From: Gastranaerophilus sp944325835
GTDB taxonomy: Bacteria; Cyanobacteriota; Vampirovibrionia; Gastranaerophilales; Gastranaerophilaceae
Reading direction: 5' to 3'
NCBI GenBank assembly: GCA_963931575.1
Contig: OZ007029.1
Location: 186,001-250,000 of the forward strand
DNA: 64,000 nt
The position numbers and the translations under genes are program-made. Below the pieces are notes generated by a model, which was not told the DNA's origin, made no database searches, and saw only the letters and a program-made list of their open reading frames with translations. Positions 17,966-26,089 of the stretch are shown piece after piece (position 1 is the stretch's first letter; each line of letters begins with the position of its first letter).

Positions 17966-18385
17966 TTACCTGCCGCGGCCGACGTTTTGCGAAATTATAT
18001 CAGATACAAATGGAACATACGTGTAAACTCCGAGGGCGGAAGTTATCATCAGGTATGCGATAAACAGATACATTACCATTTGTATTAGGGAATAATTCAT
18101 AAACAGCGGGGCGTTAAACAGGTAGTATATTTGCTGTGTGAATACTTTTATTATAGGGATGACCGAAAGTACATCGTTTATAATTCCGAGAAGCACATTC
18201 AATATAAACAGCAGGATTGAGATGAATATTGATTGAAAAATGTGGTATTTTACAAAACTGCTGGACTGAGATTTTGTAAATGCGCCTAATATCAGCCAGA
18301 TAAAACCTATAAAGCCCATGGTTAAATAACTGAGAGAAACAACGATGCGTTCAATCAGGTAAGGGGAACGTTCTCTAAAACTCAC
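17966..18385 (-). CDS. Tic20/DUF4870-like integral membrane protein
   Basis: This 139-residue protein has four hydrophobic segments (about residues 15-35, 52-75, 85-100 and 103-125). The stretch SSFVKYHIFQSIFISILLFILN resembles the VRFNxMQAI-type motif of Tic20-like and DUF4870 proteins. Tic20 is a chloroplast import component with cyanobacterial homologues whose role is unknown. Here it overlaps the TPR gene by four bases (ATGA) and precedes dapB. The assignment rests on pattern and topology only; a generic four-helix membrane protein is the alternative. Confidence 0.6.
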   Translation of the reverse strand: MSFRERSPYLIERIVVSLSYLTMGFIGFIWLILGAFTKSQSSSFVKYHIFQSIFISILLFILNVLLGIINDVLSVIPIIKVFTQQIYYLFNAPLFMNYSLIQMVMYLFIAYLMITSALGVYTYVPFVSDIISQNVGRGR

Positions 18386-19440
18386 GCAGCTTCTCCCGAG
18401 TTTTTCTGATCAACATATTCATCGAGCACCTGAACATAGATAAGTTTATATTCATCATTTTCAGGCGCTATTGTCATTGCAGATTTGTATGCGCCAAGTG
18501 CTGTTTCAGTTTCACCTTTTAAGTAGTGCGCGTTGCCCAGAAGCATATAAACTTCCGCATCATTAGGTTTAATTGTAAGAACCTTTTTGTACAAAGCCAT
18601 TGCCTCGTCAAGGTGATTGAAGTTTGTATATAGATTTGCCAGAAGAACATAGGCATTGGTTTCTTTTGGTTGCAATTCAATTGCTTTATTGTACATTCCG
18701 ACAGCGACGTCATATTCTTCAAATTCAGAAAGTGCGATTGCGTAACAGATGTAAGCTTTATAGTTGTCGCCTTCCATTGTAAGAGCTTTTTCAAACCATG
18801 AATAAGCACCTTCGCGGTCTTTCATTAGAGTTAAGGTGTTAGCAACACAGAGTGCGACAATTTTGTTGTCGGAATTAAGTGCGAATACTTTTTTATAAAG
18901 TTCCAGAGCGGTCTGGTAATCGTATAACTTAAAGCAAACATTGCCCATATCAATGAGGGCTGTAATATTTTCCGGATCCAGCGAAAGTGCTTTTTCATAA
19001 TAAGCTTTTGATTCAACGAACTCTTCAAAATCCTGATAAAGCAGTGCGATTGCGTTATAGATTTCAGGGTTTGTGGAATTCAAATCAATTGCGCGGTTGT
19101 AGTAGAAAAGAGCTTTTTGGAAATTTTTCCATTCTGCAAACACGTTACCCATGTTGTAATAAGTCAAATAGTTTTTAGGATTAAGTTCGAGGGCTTTGTT
19201 GAAGTACTGGAGAGATTTTCTGAAATCTTTTTCATAAAACCACATTGTACCCATTCCGATAAGCGCTCTTTCATCGTCAGGGTGTACGGTTAATAAACTT
19301 TCAAGAACGGACATAACTTTGTCGTAATTTTGCTGTGCAAGATAAAGTTCTGAAAGTTTATGATAACCAGCTGCATCCTGCGGGTTTTTAGCCATTTCAA
19401 GGATTGCTTCTTCTATTTGCTTATTGATATCTTTTACCAT
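18382..19440 (-). CDS. Tetratricopeptide repeat protein
   Basis: This protein of about 352 residues is built of some nine consecutive 34-residue TPR units (for example YKKVFALNSDNKIVALCVAN, YNKAIELQPKETNAYVLLAN, YKKVLTIKPNDAEVYMLLGN). TPR arrays are protein-binding scaffolds. No signal peptide or membrane segment is visible. I start it at ATG 19440 (MVKDINKQ), preceded by GGGTGA; an extension to 19491 would add an unlikely hydrophobic leader. Its last bases overlap the Tic20-like gene, so it probably acts with or is at least co-expressed with it. Its specific partner is unknown. Confidence 0.9.
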   Translation of the reverse strand: MVKDINKQIEEAILEMAKNPQDAAGYHKLSELYLAQQNYDKVMSVLESLLTVHPDDERALIGMGTMWFYEKDFRKSLQYFNKALELNPKNYLTYYNMGNVFAEWKNFQKALFYYNRAIDLNSTNPEIYNAIALLYQDFEEFVESKAYYEKALSLDPENITALIDMGNVCFKLYDYQTALELYKKVFALNSDNKIVALCVANTLTLMKDREGAYSWFEKALTMEGDNYKAYICYAIALSEFEEYDVAVGMYNKAIELQPKETNAYVLLANLYTNFNHLDEAMALYKKVLTIKPNDAEVYMLLGNAHYLKGETETALGAYKSAMTIAPENDEYKLIYVQVLDEYVDQKNSGEAA

Positions 19441-19462
19441 TTTGTCACCCAAAAAATAATGT

Positions 19463-19483
19463 ATTACTCTTCTCAAGAGTAAT
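19463..19483 (-). terminator. Hairpin upstream of the TPR gene
   Basis: A nine-base stem ATTACTCTT/AAGAGTAAT lies between the pilin-like gene and the TPR gene and is followed at a short distance by T-rich sequence on the minus strand. It may be an attenuator or weak terminator. Confidence 0.4.
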
Positions 19484-19522
19484 CTTAGCACATTATCTGG
19501 AAACTTGCAAGCCGTGAAGTTA

Positions 19523-20143
19523 CTAATTATTCAGGACATAGTCAGCTGCATTTGTTTTCGGGTAAATATGATCCATCTTAATTACTACAGGGAAAATATC
19601 TCTGATAGCGTCGCTTGTAACAGCGCAGGTGTTGGATAAATCGGTATCAACAGTACCTTCAGTACAGACAACGATTGAGTTAGGCCCTTTGTCACCGTTA
19701 ACATCAATGAAAGCATCGCAAGGGTGTGCATTTGTACATCCTGTAGCATCCATTATCGTAAGACTTCCTTCATCAAAGATTACCTGTGCGCCGTTTTTCA
19801 TAAGATAAGTTTTACCCACATTAGCTTCCGTAAGGCTGTCTTTAGGCGCGTTTCTGGTTACTTCTTTTGCATTGTAGTGGTGTTCCATAAAACGGTCGAG
19901 TGTAAATTCAGCTTCATTCGGTAGAGTTACGCTGTTAGAAACTTTTACAAAAGGGTGTTTGTTGACGTTTGCTGCAGTTGTTAACCCCTGTTGGATTTGT
20001 TCAAATGTTGATTTATATAATGTTTTATAAGCTTTTGTTCTGGCGCCTGAAATCTGATTTGGAATAACCAATCCGGCAACAATACCGATAACAGCCATAG
20101 CTATTAATACTTCGGAAAGTGAAAATGCTGATATCTTTTTCAT
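19523..20143 (-). CDS. Type IV pilin-like protein
   Basis: The N-terminus MKKISA/FSLSEVLIAMAVIGIVAG is a canonical prepilin signal with a short basic leader, cleavage before Phe and Glu at +5, followed by the hydrophobic helix. The 206-residue protein has a C-terminal domain with VNGDKGPN, the glycine/asparagine-rich loop seen in pseudopilins, and two cysteine pairs. It is likely exported through a type IV pilus or type II secretion machine. Unlike the five G-tract genes in this window it has an ordinary start with no homopolymer, so it is a useful comparison. Confidence 0.9.
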   Translation of the reverse strand: MKKISAFSLSEVLIAMAVIGIVAGLVIPNQISGARTKAYKTLYKSTFEQIQQGLTTAANVNKHPFVKVSNSVTLPNEAEFTLDRFMEHHYNAKEVTRNAPKDSLTEANVGKTYLMKNGAQVIFDEGSLTIMDATGCTNAHPCDAFIDVNGDKGPNSIVVCTEGTVDTDLSNTCAVTSDAIRDIFPVVIKMDHIYPKTNAADYVLNN

Positions 20144-20296
20144 GTGGATAAAACTCCCTTTTGAATGCTTATAATTTATTATTTACTATTTGCGGTATAT
20201 TGTCAACAACTTTTTGTTAAGAAATCTTAACGTGGCTGAGTTTAAAAACGCAATTTTTTGCAATATATAAACTTTATATAAAATAAGAGGATTATT

Positions 20297-20722
20297 ATGA
20301 GTACAACAATTCAGCAAATATCAGCGATATTGAGTCAGTTGACGCCTTCGCAAAGGGCGGCGGTTTCAAGATATGTTGACTTGTCAAACGTTAATATAAT
20401 GACGCTGTCAGAAAAAGACGCACAGGTTCTTTTAATGCGCTTGAAAGCTGCTGTAGGCACGGTATCTAACCCGATAAAAGACGGTATGGACGCCCGTCAG
20501 GCTAAATTGGATGCTGCAAAGGCAGAGAAAACTTCTGTATGGGAAGATGCAAGAAAAGCTTATTATGCTCAGTTGAGTGTGTTAAACTCTGAAGATACCG
20601 TTGAAAATAAACAAAAGGCGGATGATTTATTCTTTGCAATGCAGCTTGCCGGCGAACACATGGTAGATGCGACAAAGCGCGCTAATAATTCTGCAATTCA
20701 GGGAATTATATTTAACGCATAA
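20297..20722 (+). CDS. Helical protein of unknown function
   Basis: I recognise no family in this 141-residue protein. It is predominantly helical and charged, with no signal peptide or membrane segment, and begins MSTTIQQISAILSQLTPSQR. AGAGGATTATT lies before the ATG. It stands alone between divergent pilin and convergent SLH genes and has its own strong terminator, so it is probably an abundant single-gene transcript. A structural or regulatory coiled-coil role is possible but not shown. Confidence 0.75.
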   Translation: MSTTIQQISAILSQLTPSQRAAVSRYVDLSNVNIMTLSEKDAQVLLMRLKAAVGTVSNPIKDGMDARQAKLDAAKAEKTSVWEDARKAYYAQLSVLNSEDTVENKQKADDLFFAMQLAGEHMVDATKRANNSAIQGIIFNA

Positions 20723-20739
20723 TATAAAAGTTTAAACGA

Positions 20740-20772
20740 AAAAGGGATAGAAGAATTTCTTCTATCCCTTTT
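20740..20772. terminator. Bidirectional terminator between 20297 gene and SLH gene
   Basis: A 16-base perfect inverted repeat (AAAAGGGATAGAAGAA with its complement) separates two convergent genes; it ends in T on the plus strand and in T on the minus strand. Confidence 0.85.
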
Positions 20773-20809
20773 CGGGCAACGAACTATTTAACTTATACTT
20801 TCTGCTGTA

Positions 20810-22891
20810 CTATTCTTCAGCACATCCGAAAGCAATAGTAACGTGTTCTCTTGGATTAACTGCGGAGATTTTATAACCGCGAGGGTCAACAAGGTAAGCA
20901 ATTTCGTCGCCGGTAGTCTGGAATAAGCCCATAGCTCCTGATAAAGCTGTTCTTGTTGTATCAATAGGAGCTTTAACAGTTTCCCATACACCATCGCCGA
21001 GGTTTCTGGCAGCAGCGCCAAATTGGCCCTGGAATACGTGACCGAGCATATAGCCTGCGTCGTTGGTTACGTTTTCAGCTGCGTTACCGACGTTAGTCAG
21101 GATACCGCCTGCTGTTCTGCCGACAACACCTATCATGGAACCTGCAAGGGTAAATGGAGCTTCTACAAGTCTTGCAAGAGGGTTAACCTGTTTTGATTTG
21201 TTAACCTGTGCTGTCAAAATTTGTTTTGGCAGATTAGCTTTGCATTTGCCGTTTTTGATGCTTGTGAAAGAAAGTTTCAACGCACCCTTGTCGCAGCCGG
21301 AAGGTCTTACAATTTCAACAACCTGACCGGTTACAACAGAACCGCAAGGGAAGGATTGACCGTTAATTGTTATATCTTCAAGAGTTTTTGCTCTGAAGTA
21401 TTGACCTACGTGTGAAGATTTTGCCGTAATCTGGTCGATCATTTTAACCTTCAATGTAGGGATTTTAACGATTTCTTCTTCTTCAACAAATGCTTTTTTG
21501 TCTGTAGGACATACAGGGCAGATTTCATTTGCTGTTTTAGGGTTAGTGTCATAGCCTAATGCTACGCGGACTGTTTGCATCATAGATGCAACATCGGCAC
21601 GGGAAGCATCTTTGTTAGGCATAATCATATTCGGGTTAGGTGAATCTTTCAGTGCACCGCTTGATAATGATTTTGCAACCGGAATTCTTGCCCAGTTTGG
21701 AACTGACGCGCCGTCTGTGTATTTGCTTAAAATTTCATCAGCTTTACACTGGTCGATATCGCAGGTCATACCTTTTGCAATTGTTGTCAGGGCTTCTGCT
21801 CTTGTTACGTTTTTACCCGGTTCAAATTTGCCGTCAGGATATCCCTTCATAAGGTTTTCGTCAACTGCTTTTGCAATTGCAGGGTTAGCCCAGTTTGAGG
21901 TTGGTACATCTTTGAACTGTGTTGTTCTGTTCATGTCGCAATCAAGATTGAAACCTTTGACAAGCATAGTTGCGAATTCTGCACGTGAAATGTTTTTGTT
22001 TGGCTTGAATAAGCCGTCCGGATAACCTACGACAACATCATTCATTGCGAGTTTGTCGATATTGCATGCTGCCCAGTAGCCGTTCGGAACATCAGGGAAC
22101 GCGCAGCCGCCGCCTAAATCCGCAGCAGCACCGGTCATGGTGTTTACGCCCATATCAGATAATGCTGCATTAATGTCGAAAGGGACGAAATTCTTTTTAA
22201 TTGCCTCCATAGAATTTTCTGTTTGCAAATCAATAGGGCAATTTTTGCCGTCCATAGTTCTTTCGTTTCTCATAACAGGGATACCGTTGTATCTGTCAGG
22301 AGCTTCGTTAAGGCACGGAATTTGGGTTGCCGCACCGGTAATCTGACCGTCTGAAGCAACGGTTACGCCGTTAATATCAGAGGATAAACGATTAACAGAG
22401 TGGTTTCCTATTGCTGTTTCTGAAGAAAGGATTGAGTTTGCAGGTTGACCCACGTAGTTGTTTGTTCCGTAAATAGCGTTGGGATAACCATAGACTTGAC
22501 GCATATCTTGTCTTGACGGTTTACCTGTTTGTGCGCATGCAGCACACGCCGGTTCCGGAGCAGGTTCACAGCTTAAATCAGCGTCTCCACCACATCCACA
22601 ATCCTTGTCTTGCTTTTTTGGGTGGCAAGGATCCTCACATGGTGTTGCGCAAGGTGCCGGTTCCTCCTTGCAGTTGCATTCATCAAAAGATTTCTTGCAT
22701 TTGTTGCAATTTGTTTTTGGAACTTCGTTACACGGACAAGCTCCGCCTGTTACTACAGGTAATGGTTCTGCACAAGGCGCAATCGGTTGAGCGCTCTGAG
22801 TGCACGGGCAGGTAGCCATTGCTTGGGTCAAGGAACTCGTTACTATTCCAACGGCAATTGCAGCTGCCACAGTAAGTTTTTTAATAGTCAT
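20810..22891 (-). CDS. Cysteine-rich SLH-domain envelope protein
   Basis: This 693-residue secreted protein has a signal peptide (MTIKKLTVAAAIAVGIVTSS, cleavage near ATC at about 28). Residues about 28-120 are extremely rich in Cys and Pro (CPCTQ, CNKCKK, CEDPCHP, CGCGG). Three SLH repeats follow at about 262-315, 320-372 and 385-450 (for example GYPDGLFKPNKNISRAEFAT). SLH domains anchor proteins to cell-wall polymers. The C-terminal third is a separate module with a small beta-type domain (about 490-560) and a long helical tail. AAGGAGGT precedes the ATG. It is a typical abundant surface protein of cyanobacterial relatives. Confidence 0.9.
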   Translation of the reverse strand: MTIKKLTVAAAIAVGIVTSSLTQAMATCPCTQSAQPIAPCAEPLPVVTGGACPCNEVPKTNCNKCKKSFDECNCKEEPAPCATPCEDPCHPKKQDKDCGCGGDADLSCEPAPEPACAACAQTGKPSRQDMRQVYGYPNAIYGTNNYVGQPANSILSSETAIGNHSVNRLSSDINGVTVASDGQITGAATQIPCLNEAPDRYNGIPVMRNERTMDGKNCPIDLQTENSMEAIKKNFVPFDINAALSDMGVNTMTGAAADLGGGCAFPDVPNGYWAACNIDKLAMNDVVVGYPDGLFKPNKNISRAEFATMLVKGFNLDCDMNRTTQFKDVPTSNWANPAIAKAVDENLMKGYPDGKFEPGKNVTRAEALTTIAKGMTCDIDQCKADEILSKYTDGASVPNWARIPVAKSLSSGALKDSPNPNMIMPNKDASRADVASMMQTVRVALGYDTNPKTANEICPVCPTDKKAFVEEEEIVKIPTLKVKMIDQITAKSSHVGQYFRAKTLEDITINGQSFPCGSVVTGQVVEIVRPSGCDKGALKLSFTSIKNGKCKANLPKQILTAQVNKSKQVNPLARLVEAPFTLAGSMIGVVGRTAGGILTNVGNAAENVTNDAGYMLGHVFQGQFGAAARNLGDGVWETVKAPIDTTRTALSGAMGLFQTTGDEIAYLVDPRGYKISAVNPREHVTIAFGCAEE

Positions 22892-23045
22892 TTTTACCTC
22901 CTTGTGTAAGTTTGAACTTTTTGAATCTCCTTAAAAGTTCAAGTCTTAAAAAACCGATACTAGATTATGTACTTTCTTCCACAGCTTTAACATTGCCAAA
23001 AGTTACTATTCAATCGGGTAGTTCGACTTTCCCCCTAAAAACAAA

Positions 23046-23072
23046 AAAGCCTTCCCAGTAGGGAAGGCCTTT
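23046..23072 (-). terminator. Terminator after the ArsB/NhaD-type permease
   Basis: The near-perfect stem AAAGCCTTCCC/GGGAAGGCCTTT lies 20 bases after the permease stop; on the minus strand it is followed by T-rich DNA. Confidence 0.75.
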
Positions 23073-23091
23073 CCATATATAGTATGCGCTG

Positions 23092-24438
23092 TTATCTCAG
23101 GTATCTTACATAGAGATATATTGAAGATAACAGTAATGAGATAAACGTTACGAGTGCACCGTATTTCATAAATCTCATAAACGAAATCGGATAACCTTTT
23201 GTTGTAGAGGTTTCAGACACGATAACGTTTGCTGCCGCGCCGATAATCGTAAGGTTTCCGCCGAGGCACGCTCCGAGTGACAATGCCCACCACAGTGGCG
23301 AATGACCGGTTCCGCTGTATATTAAAGCGTTCGCGTTTTCAGGATTGATTAATTCTGAAATCAATGGCGCCATTGTGGCTGTGTACGGAATGTTGTCGAT
23401 TACACCGGACAAAATTCCCGAACCCCAGAGAATTAACATTGTTGCGAGGTTGAGGCTTCCGTTCGTAACTTCTATAAGTTTGTTCGCAAGGAAGTTTATC
23501 CCGCCGTTTGCTTCAAATCCGCCGATTATGATGAATAAACCTACAAAAAAGAAGATTGTAAGCCATTCAACATCAGCATAAATTTCTTTTGGTTTCTCAA
23601 ATAACAGCAGAAACGCAGCTCCAGCAACCGCAAATACATACGCAGGAATTCCAGTTAAATCATGCGTTACAAAACCGAGGATTACGAGGAATAACGTAAC
23701 CATTGAACGTATCATTAAGCCTTTATCCGTAATGGTTTTTGAATTATCCATATTTGCGATGTGCGCCATTTTTTCAGGCGTTGCTTTTAGCTGCTTTCTG
23801 AACATAAAGGTAAGAGCTGCAATAGATGCAATAAAAATTACTGCAATGATAGGCGTAAGCTCGTTTATGAAGTCCATAAAGCTTAAACCTGCTCTTGCCC
23901 CGATAATGATGTTAGGCGGATCGCCGATTAACGTTGCGGTTCCGCCGATATTTGACGCCAGAACCTCCGAGATAAGGAACGGAACCGGATCTGTATCAAA
24001 TTCTTTTGCTATTACAAACGTTATCGGCATCATAAGCACAACTGTCGTAACGTTGTCTAAAAATGCCGAAGCAACGGCCGTAAAAGCTGCAAGGGTGAAT
24101 AAAACCCATTTCGGATGACCTTTCGTCAGTTTTAACAGCTGAATTGCCATCCATTTGAACACGCCGCTTCTGCTTGCAATGTGAACTAAAATTATCATGC
24201 CTATAAGCAGGAAGATAACTTCAAATTCAACATAATCAAAAACCCCTTTTATATATTGCCCCGCACTGCTGTCTAAGTGTCCGTGGAAAGGCAATAACCC
24301 GAGGAGTAAAGTCAAGGCTGCACCTACGAGTGCAACTACGGATTTCTGGATTTTTTCTGTCGCGATAAATACATACGCAATCACCAGAATTAATCCGGAA
24401 ATAACCATCCCGTGACTTGAAATGAATTCTTGTAACAT
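23092..24438 (-). CDS. ArsB/NhaD-type ion permease
   Basis: This integral membrane protein of about 448 residues has some eleven or twelve hydrophobic segments. The family signature GGTATLIGDPPNIIIG is near residue 170, and NIPYTATMAPLI near 345 is the paired second half motif. The group includes arsenite exporters, Na+/H+ antiporters (NhaD) and SLC13-type carboxylate carriers; the substrate cannot be told here. I start at ATG 24438 (MLQEFISSHG), with GGAG upstream (TGGAGATATATT); the frame extends to 24513 but only through promoter DNA of the neighbouring pilin cassette. No regulator or arsenic genes are adjacent. Confidence 0.85.
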   Translation of the reverse strand: MLQEFISSHGMVISGLILVIAYVFIATEKIQKSVVALVGAALTLLLGLLPFHGHLDSSAGQYIKGVFDYVEFEVIFLLIGMIILVHIASRSGVFKWMAIQLLKLTKGHPKWVLFTLAAFTAVASAFLDNVTTVVLMMPITFVIAKEFDTDPVPFLISEVLASNIGGTATLIGDPPNIIIGARAGLSFMDFINELTPIIAVIFIASIAALTFMFRKQLKATPEKMAHIANMDNSKTITDKGLMIRSMVTLFLVILGFVTHDLTGIPAYVFAVAGAAFLLLFEKPKEIYADVEWLTIFFFVGLFIIIGGFEANGGINFLANKLIEVTNGSLNLATMLILWGSGILSGVIDNIPYTATMAPLISELINPENANALIYSGTGHSPLWWALSLGACLGGNLTIIGAAANVIVSETSTTKGYPISFMRFMKYGALVTFISLLLSSIYLYVRYLR

Positions 24439-24487
24439 AATATATCTCCATTTTATAATTCCGTTTTTTAATATATCACAAACACCC

Positions 24488-24516
24488 TTGACTAATTCTA
24501 AAACATGGTACATAAT
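24488..24516 (+). promoter_or_regulatory. Promoter of pilin cassette 1
   Basis: TTGACT at 24488-24493 and CATAAT at 24511-24516 are separated by exactly 17 bases. The same pair occurs before all five G-tract pilin genes. Downstream, the leader has complementary blocks AAGGCAATAAG and CTTATTGCCTT and a hairpin GGGCT/AGCCC before the start. Confidence 0.8.
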
Positions 24517-24799
24517 GAAGAAGGCAATAAGGCAATAAGAGAATAAGGCAATAAGTCGTAGTGGCCAAATGGAAGAAAAAAGAATAGTCCTATTGCCATA
24601 ATGCCCTATTAACTTATTGCCTTATTCCAGTAGTTTGGGCTTTCCAGCCCAACGGAACAAAAAGAAAGGATCGGCGGTCGGCGCGAGCGAGCCGAGAGTG
24701 GAGTGCGTGACGCACGTAACTCGTTTTCGGCGAGTCGAGCAAGAAAAGCCGGTACCATAATTAGACAATGGCGGAACGCCAGAAAGGATAGAAGAACTT

Positions 24800-26083
24800 A
24801 TGAAAAACCGAAGTGTAACAAATTATGCAGGGGGGGGGGGGAGCCGCTCAACCGGTAAATCCTGCACCTTAGGCATCAATGTCATTCAGAACAGCGAACG
24901 AAGCGAGCGTGATTCAGGATCTGACAAGTGTAGCGAACTACCGGTGTCGTTGGACAGATCCCGAAATAAATTCGGAATGACACCGCCGGTCAAGGCGGCT
25001 TCCTGTTTGGGTTGGTCGTTAAAAGGTCATGTTCAACCCTTGTGGATGGCACTCAGTGCCTTTACCATGGCAGCCAGGCTGAGCCGCTCGACTGAGTCGG
25101 TCGCTGAGCGACTTCCACAATTGAATCCGAGCAAGAATTTAGCATTCACAATGGCAGAAATCTTATTATCCCTCACGATAATCGGAGTTGTGGCGGCGAT
25201 AACGCTTCCAAGCCTTACCGGAAACATTAATGAGCGCACATGGAACACGCAGCGAAAAGCCCTCTATGCCAGAATGAGTCAGGCGATTGCGCTTATGCCA
25301 GCATTAAATGGCTATGGTACACTGACCGAAGGCGACAGTTCGACTTCAGCAGAGGATACCGCCGCTGAAACCTTTGTCACAGCAGGTTTATCAAAAGTTC
25401 TTAAAATAAATAACATCTGTGACAGCGAGCACCTTGAAGATTGCGGAATTGTTTCACAGATTACAAATCTGCAGGCCAGTAAGGTCAATGTTCCAACTAC
25501 TCTTGTCGGATTGAATCCTATGTTTAACAGTACTTTTATTGGCGGGCCGACTGGCAGCGGAAGCTTTACTTATTCCCAACTTGACACTAAGGCTGCTGCG
25601 TTTGAAACCGCTAATGGTGAAAGTATAATTGTCTACTATAATCCGGCCTGCCAATCTGATTTGGCGGAAACTGAATGGAATTACAGGCAGGCTAAAATGT
25701 GTGCGAACTTTATTTATGACCTGAATGGAAGTAAAGGACCTAATACTTTTGGTAAAGATATAGGGGTTATAACCGTATTGTATCCTTCGGATTCTTCTGT
25801 CGTTGCTCCGATACCGGCGTCAGTCAGGAGCGCCGGTTCATCATCGCAGAGAGATGCCGGTAAATTATGCCTGTCACAGGATTCAGAAGGTCGTGTTCCT
25901 AATAGGGATGAACTTGCTGCTGTATTTTATAATAGAGTTATGTTTGGGCTTCCGGGCAGCGATTACTTTTGGACCAGTTCTGTCATAGATTCTTCTAATG
26001 GCTGGGGACAAAGCTTTTATACCGGTCGTGCTGCAATATTGCCGCGAACAGGCGGATATAATGTCTGGTGCGTTAAACGTTAA
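24800..26083 (+). CDS. G-tract pilin-like protein 1 (phase ON)
   Basis: The frame begins at ATG 24800 behind AAAGGAT, runs through a leader peptide (MKNRSVTNYA), through 12 G encoding four glycines, and on without a stop to a type IV pilin domain. The pilin signature is FTMAEILLSLTIIGVVAAI near residue 115, with Glu at +5 and cleavage after Ala. The mature part has the near-identical 100-residue stretch of the family, then YDLNGSKGPN, then a variable tip (RVPNRDEL, YFWTSS, WCVKR) resembling DUF1566/C-type-lectin folds. A 115-residue leader is odd for a prepilin, and internal initiation nearer the domain (TTG near 25122) is possible. The pattern of promoter, start and tract is shared by four other genes, and here alone the frame is continuous. 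Confidence 0.85.
   Translation: MKNRSVTNYAGGGGSRSTGKSCTLGINVIQNSERSERDSGSDKCSELPVSLDRSRNKFGMTPPVKAASCLGWSLKGHVQPLWMALSAFTMAARLSRSTESVAERLPQLNPSKNLAFTMAEILLSLTIIGVVAAITLPSLTGNINERTWNTQRKALYARMSQAIALMPALNGYGTLTEGDSSTSAEDTAAETFVTAGLSKVLKINNICDSEHLEDCGIVSQITNLQASKVNVPTTLVGLNPMFNSTFIGGPTGSGSFTYSQLDTKAAAFETANGESIIVYYNPACQSDLAETEWNYRQAKMCANFIYDLNGSKGPNTFGKDIGVITVLYPSDSSVVAPIPASVRSAGSSSQRDAGKLCLSQDSEGRVPNRDELAAVFYNRVMFGLPGSDYFWTSSVIDSSNGWGQSFYTGRAAILPRTGGYNVWCVKR
24830..24841 (+). repeat. Poly-G tract, 12 G (cassette 1, in frame)
   Basis: Twelve consecutive G lie ten codons after the leader ATG. With 12 the leader and the pilin frame match; loss or gain of one base would shift them. Confidence 0.95.
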
Positions 26084-26089
26084 TCGCCG

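Noticed and set aside
21612..22025. Plus-strand open frames across the SLH gene
   Set aside because: They mirror the coding frame of a well-supported minus-strand gene and have no ribosome site or known domain.
24830..24841. Poly-G runs as assembly artefacts
   Set aside because: All five occur at the same place in homologous genes with different lengths, so a real tract is likely. Exact counts could still be off by one and should be checked in reads.
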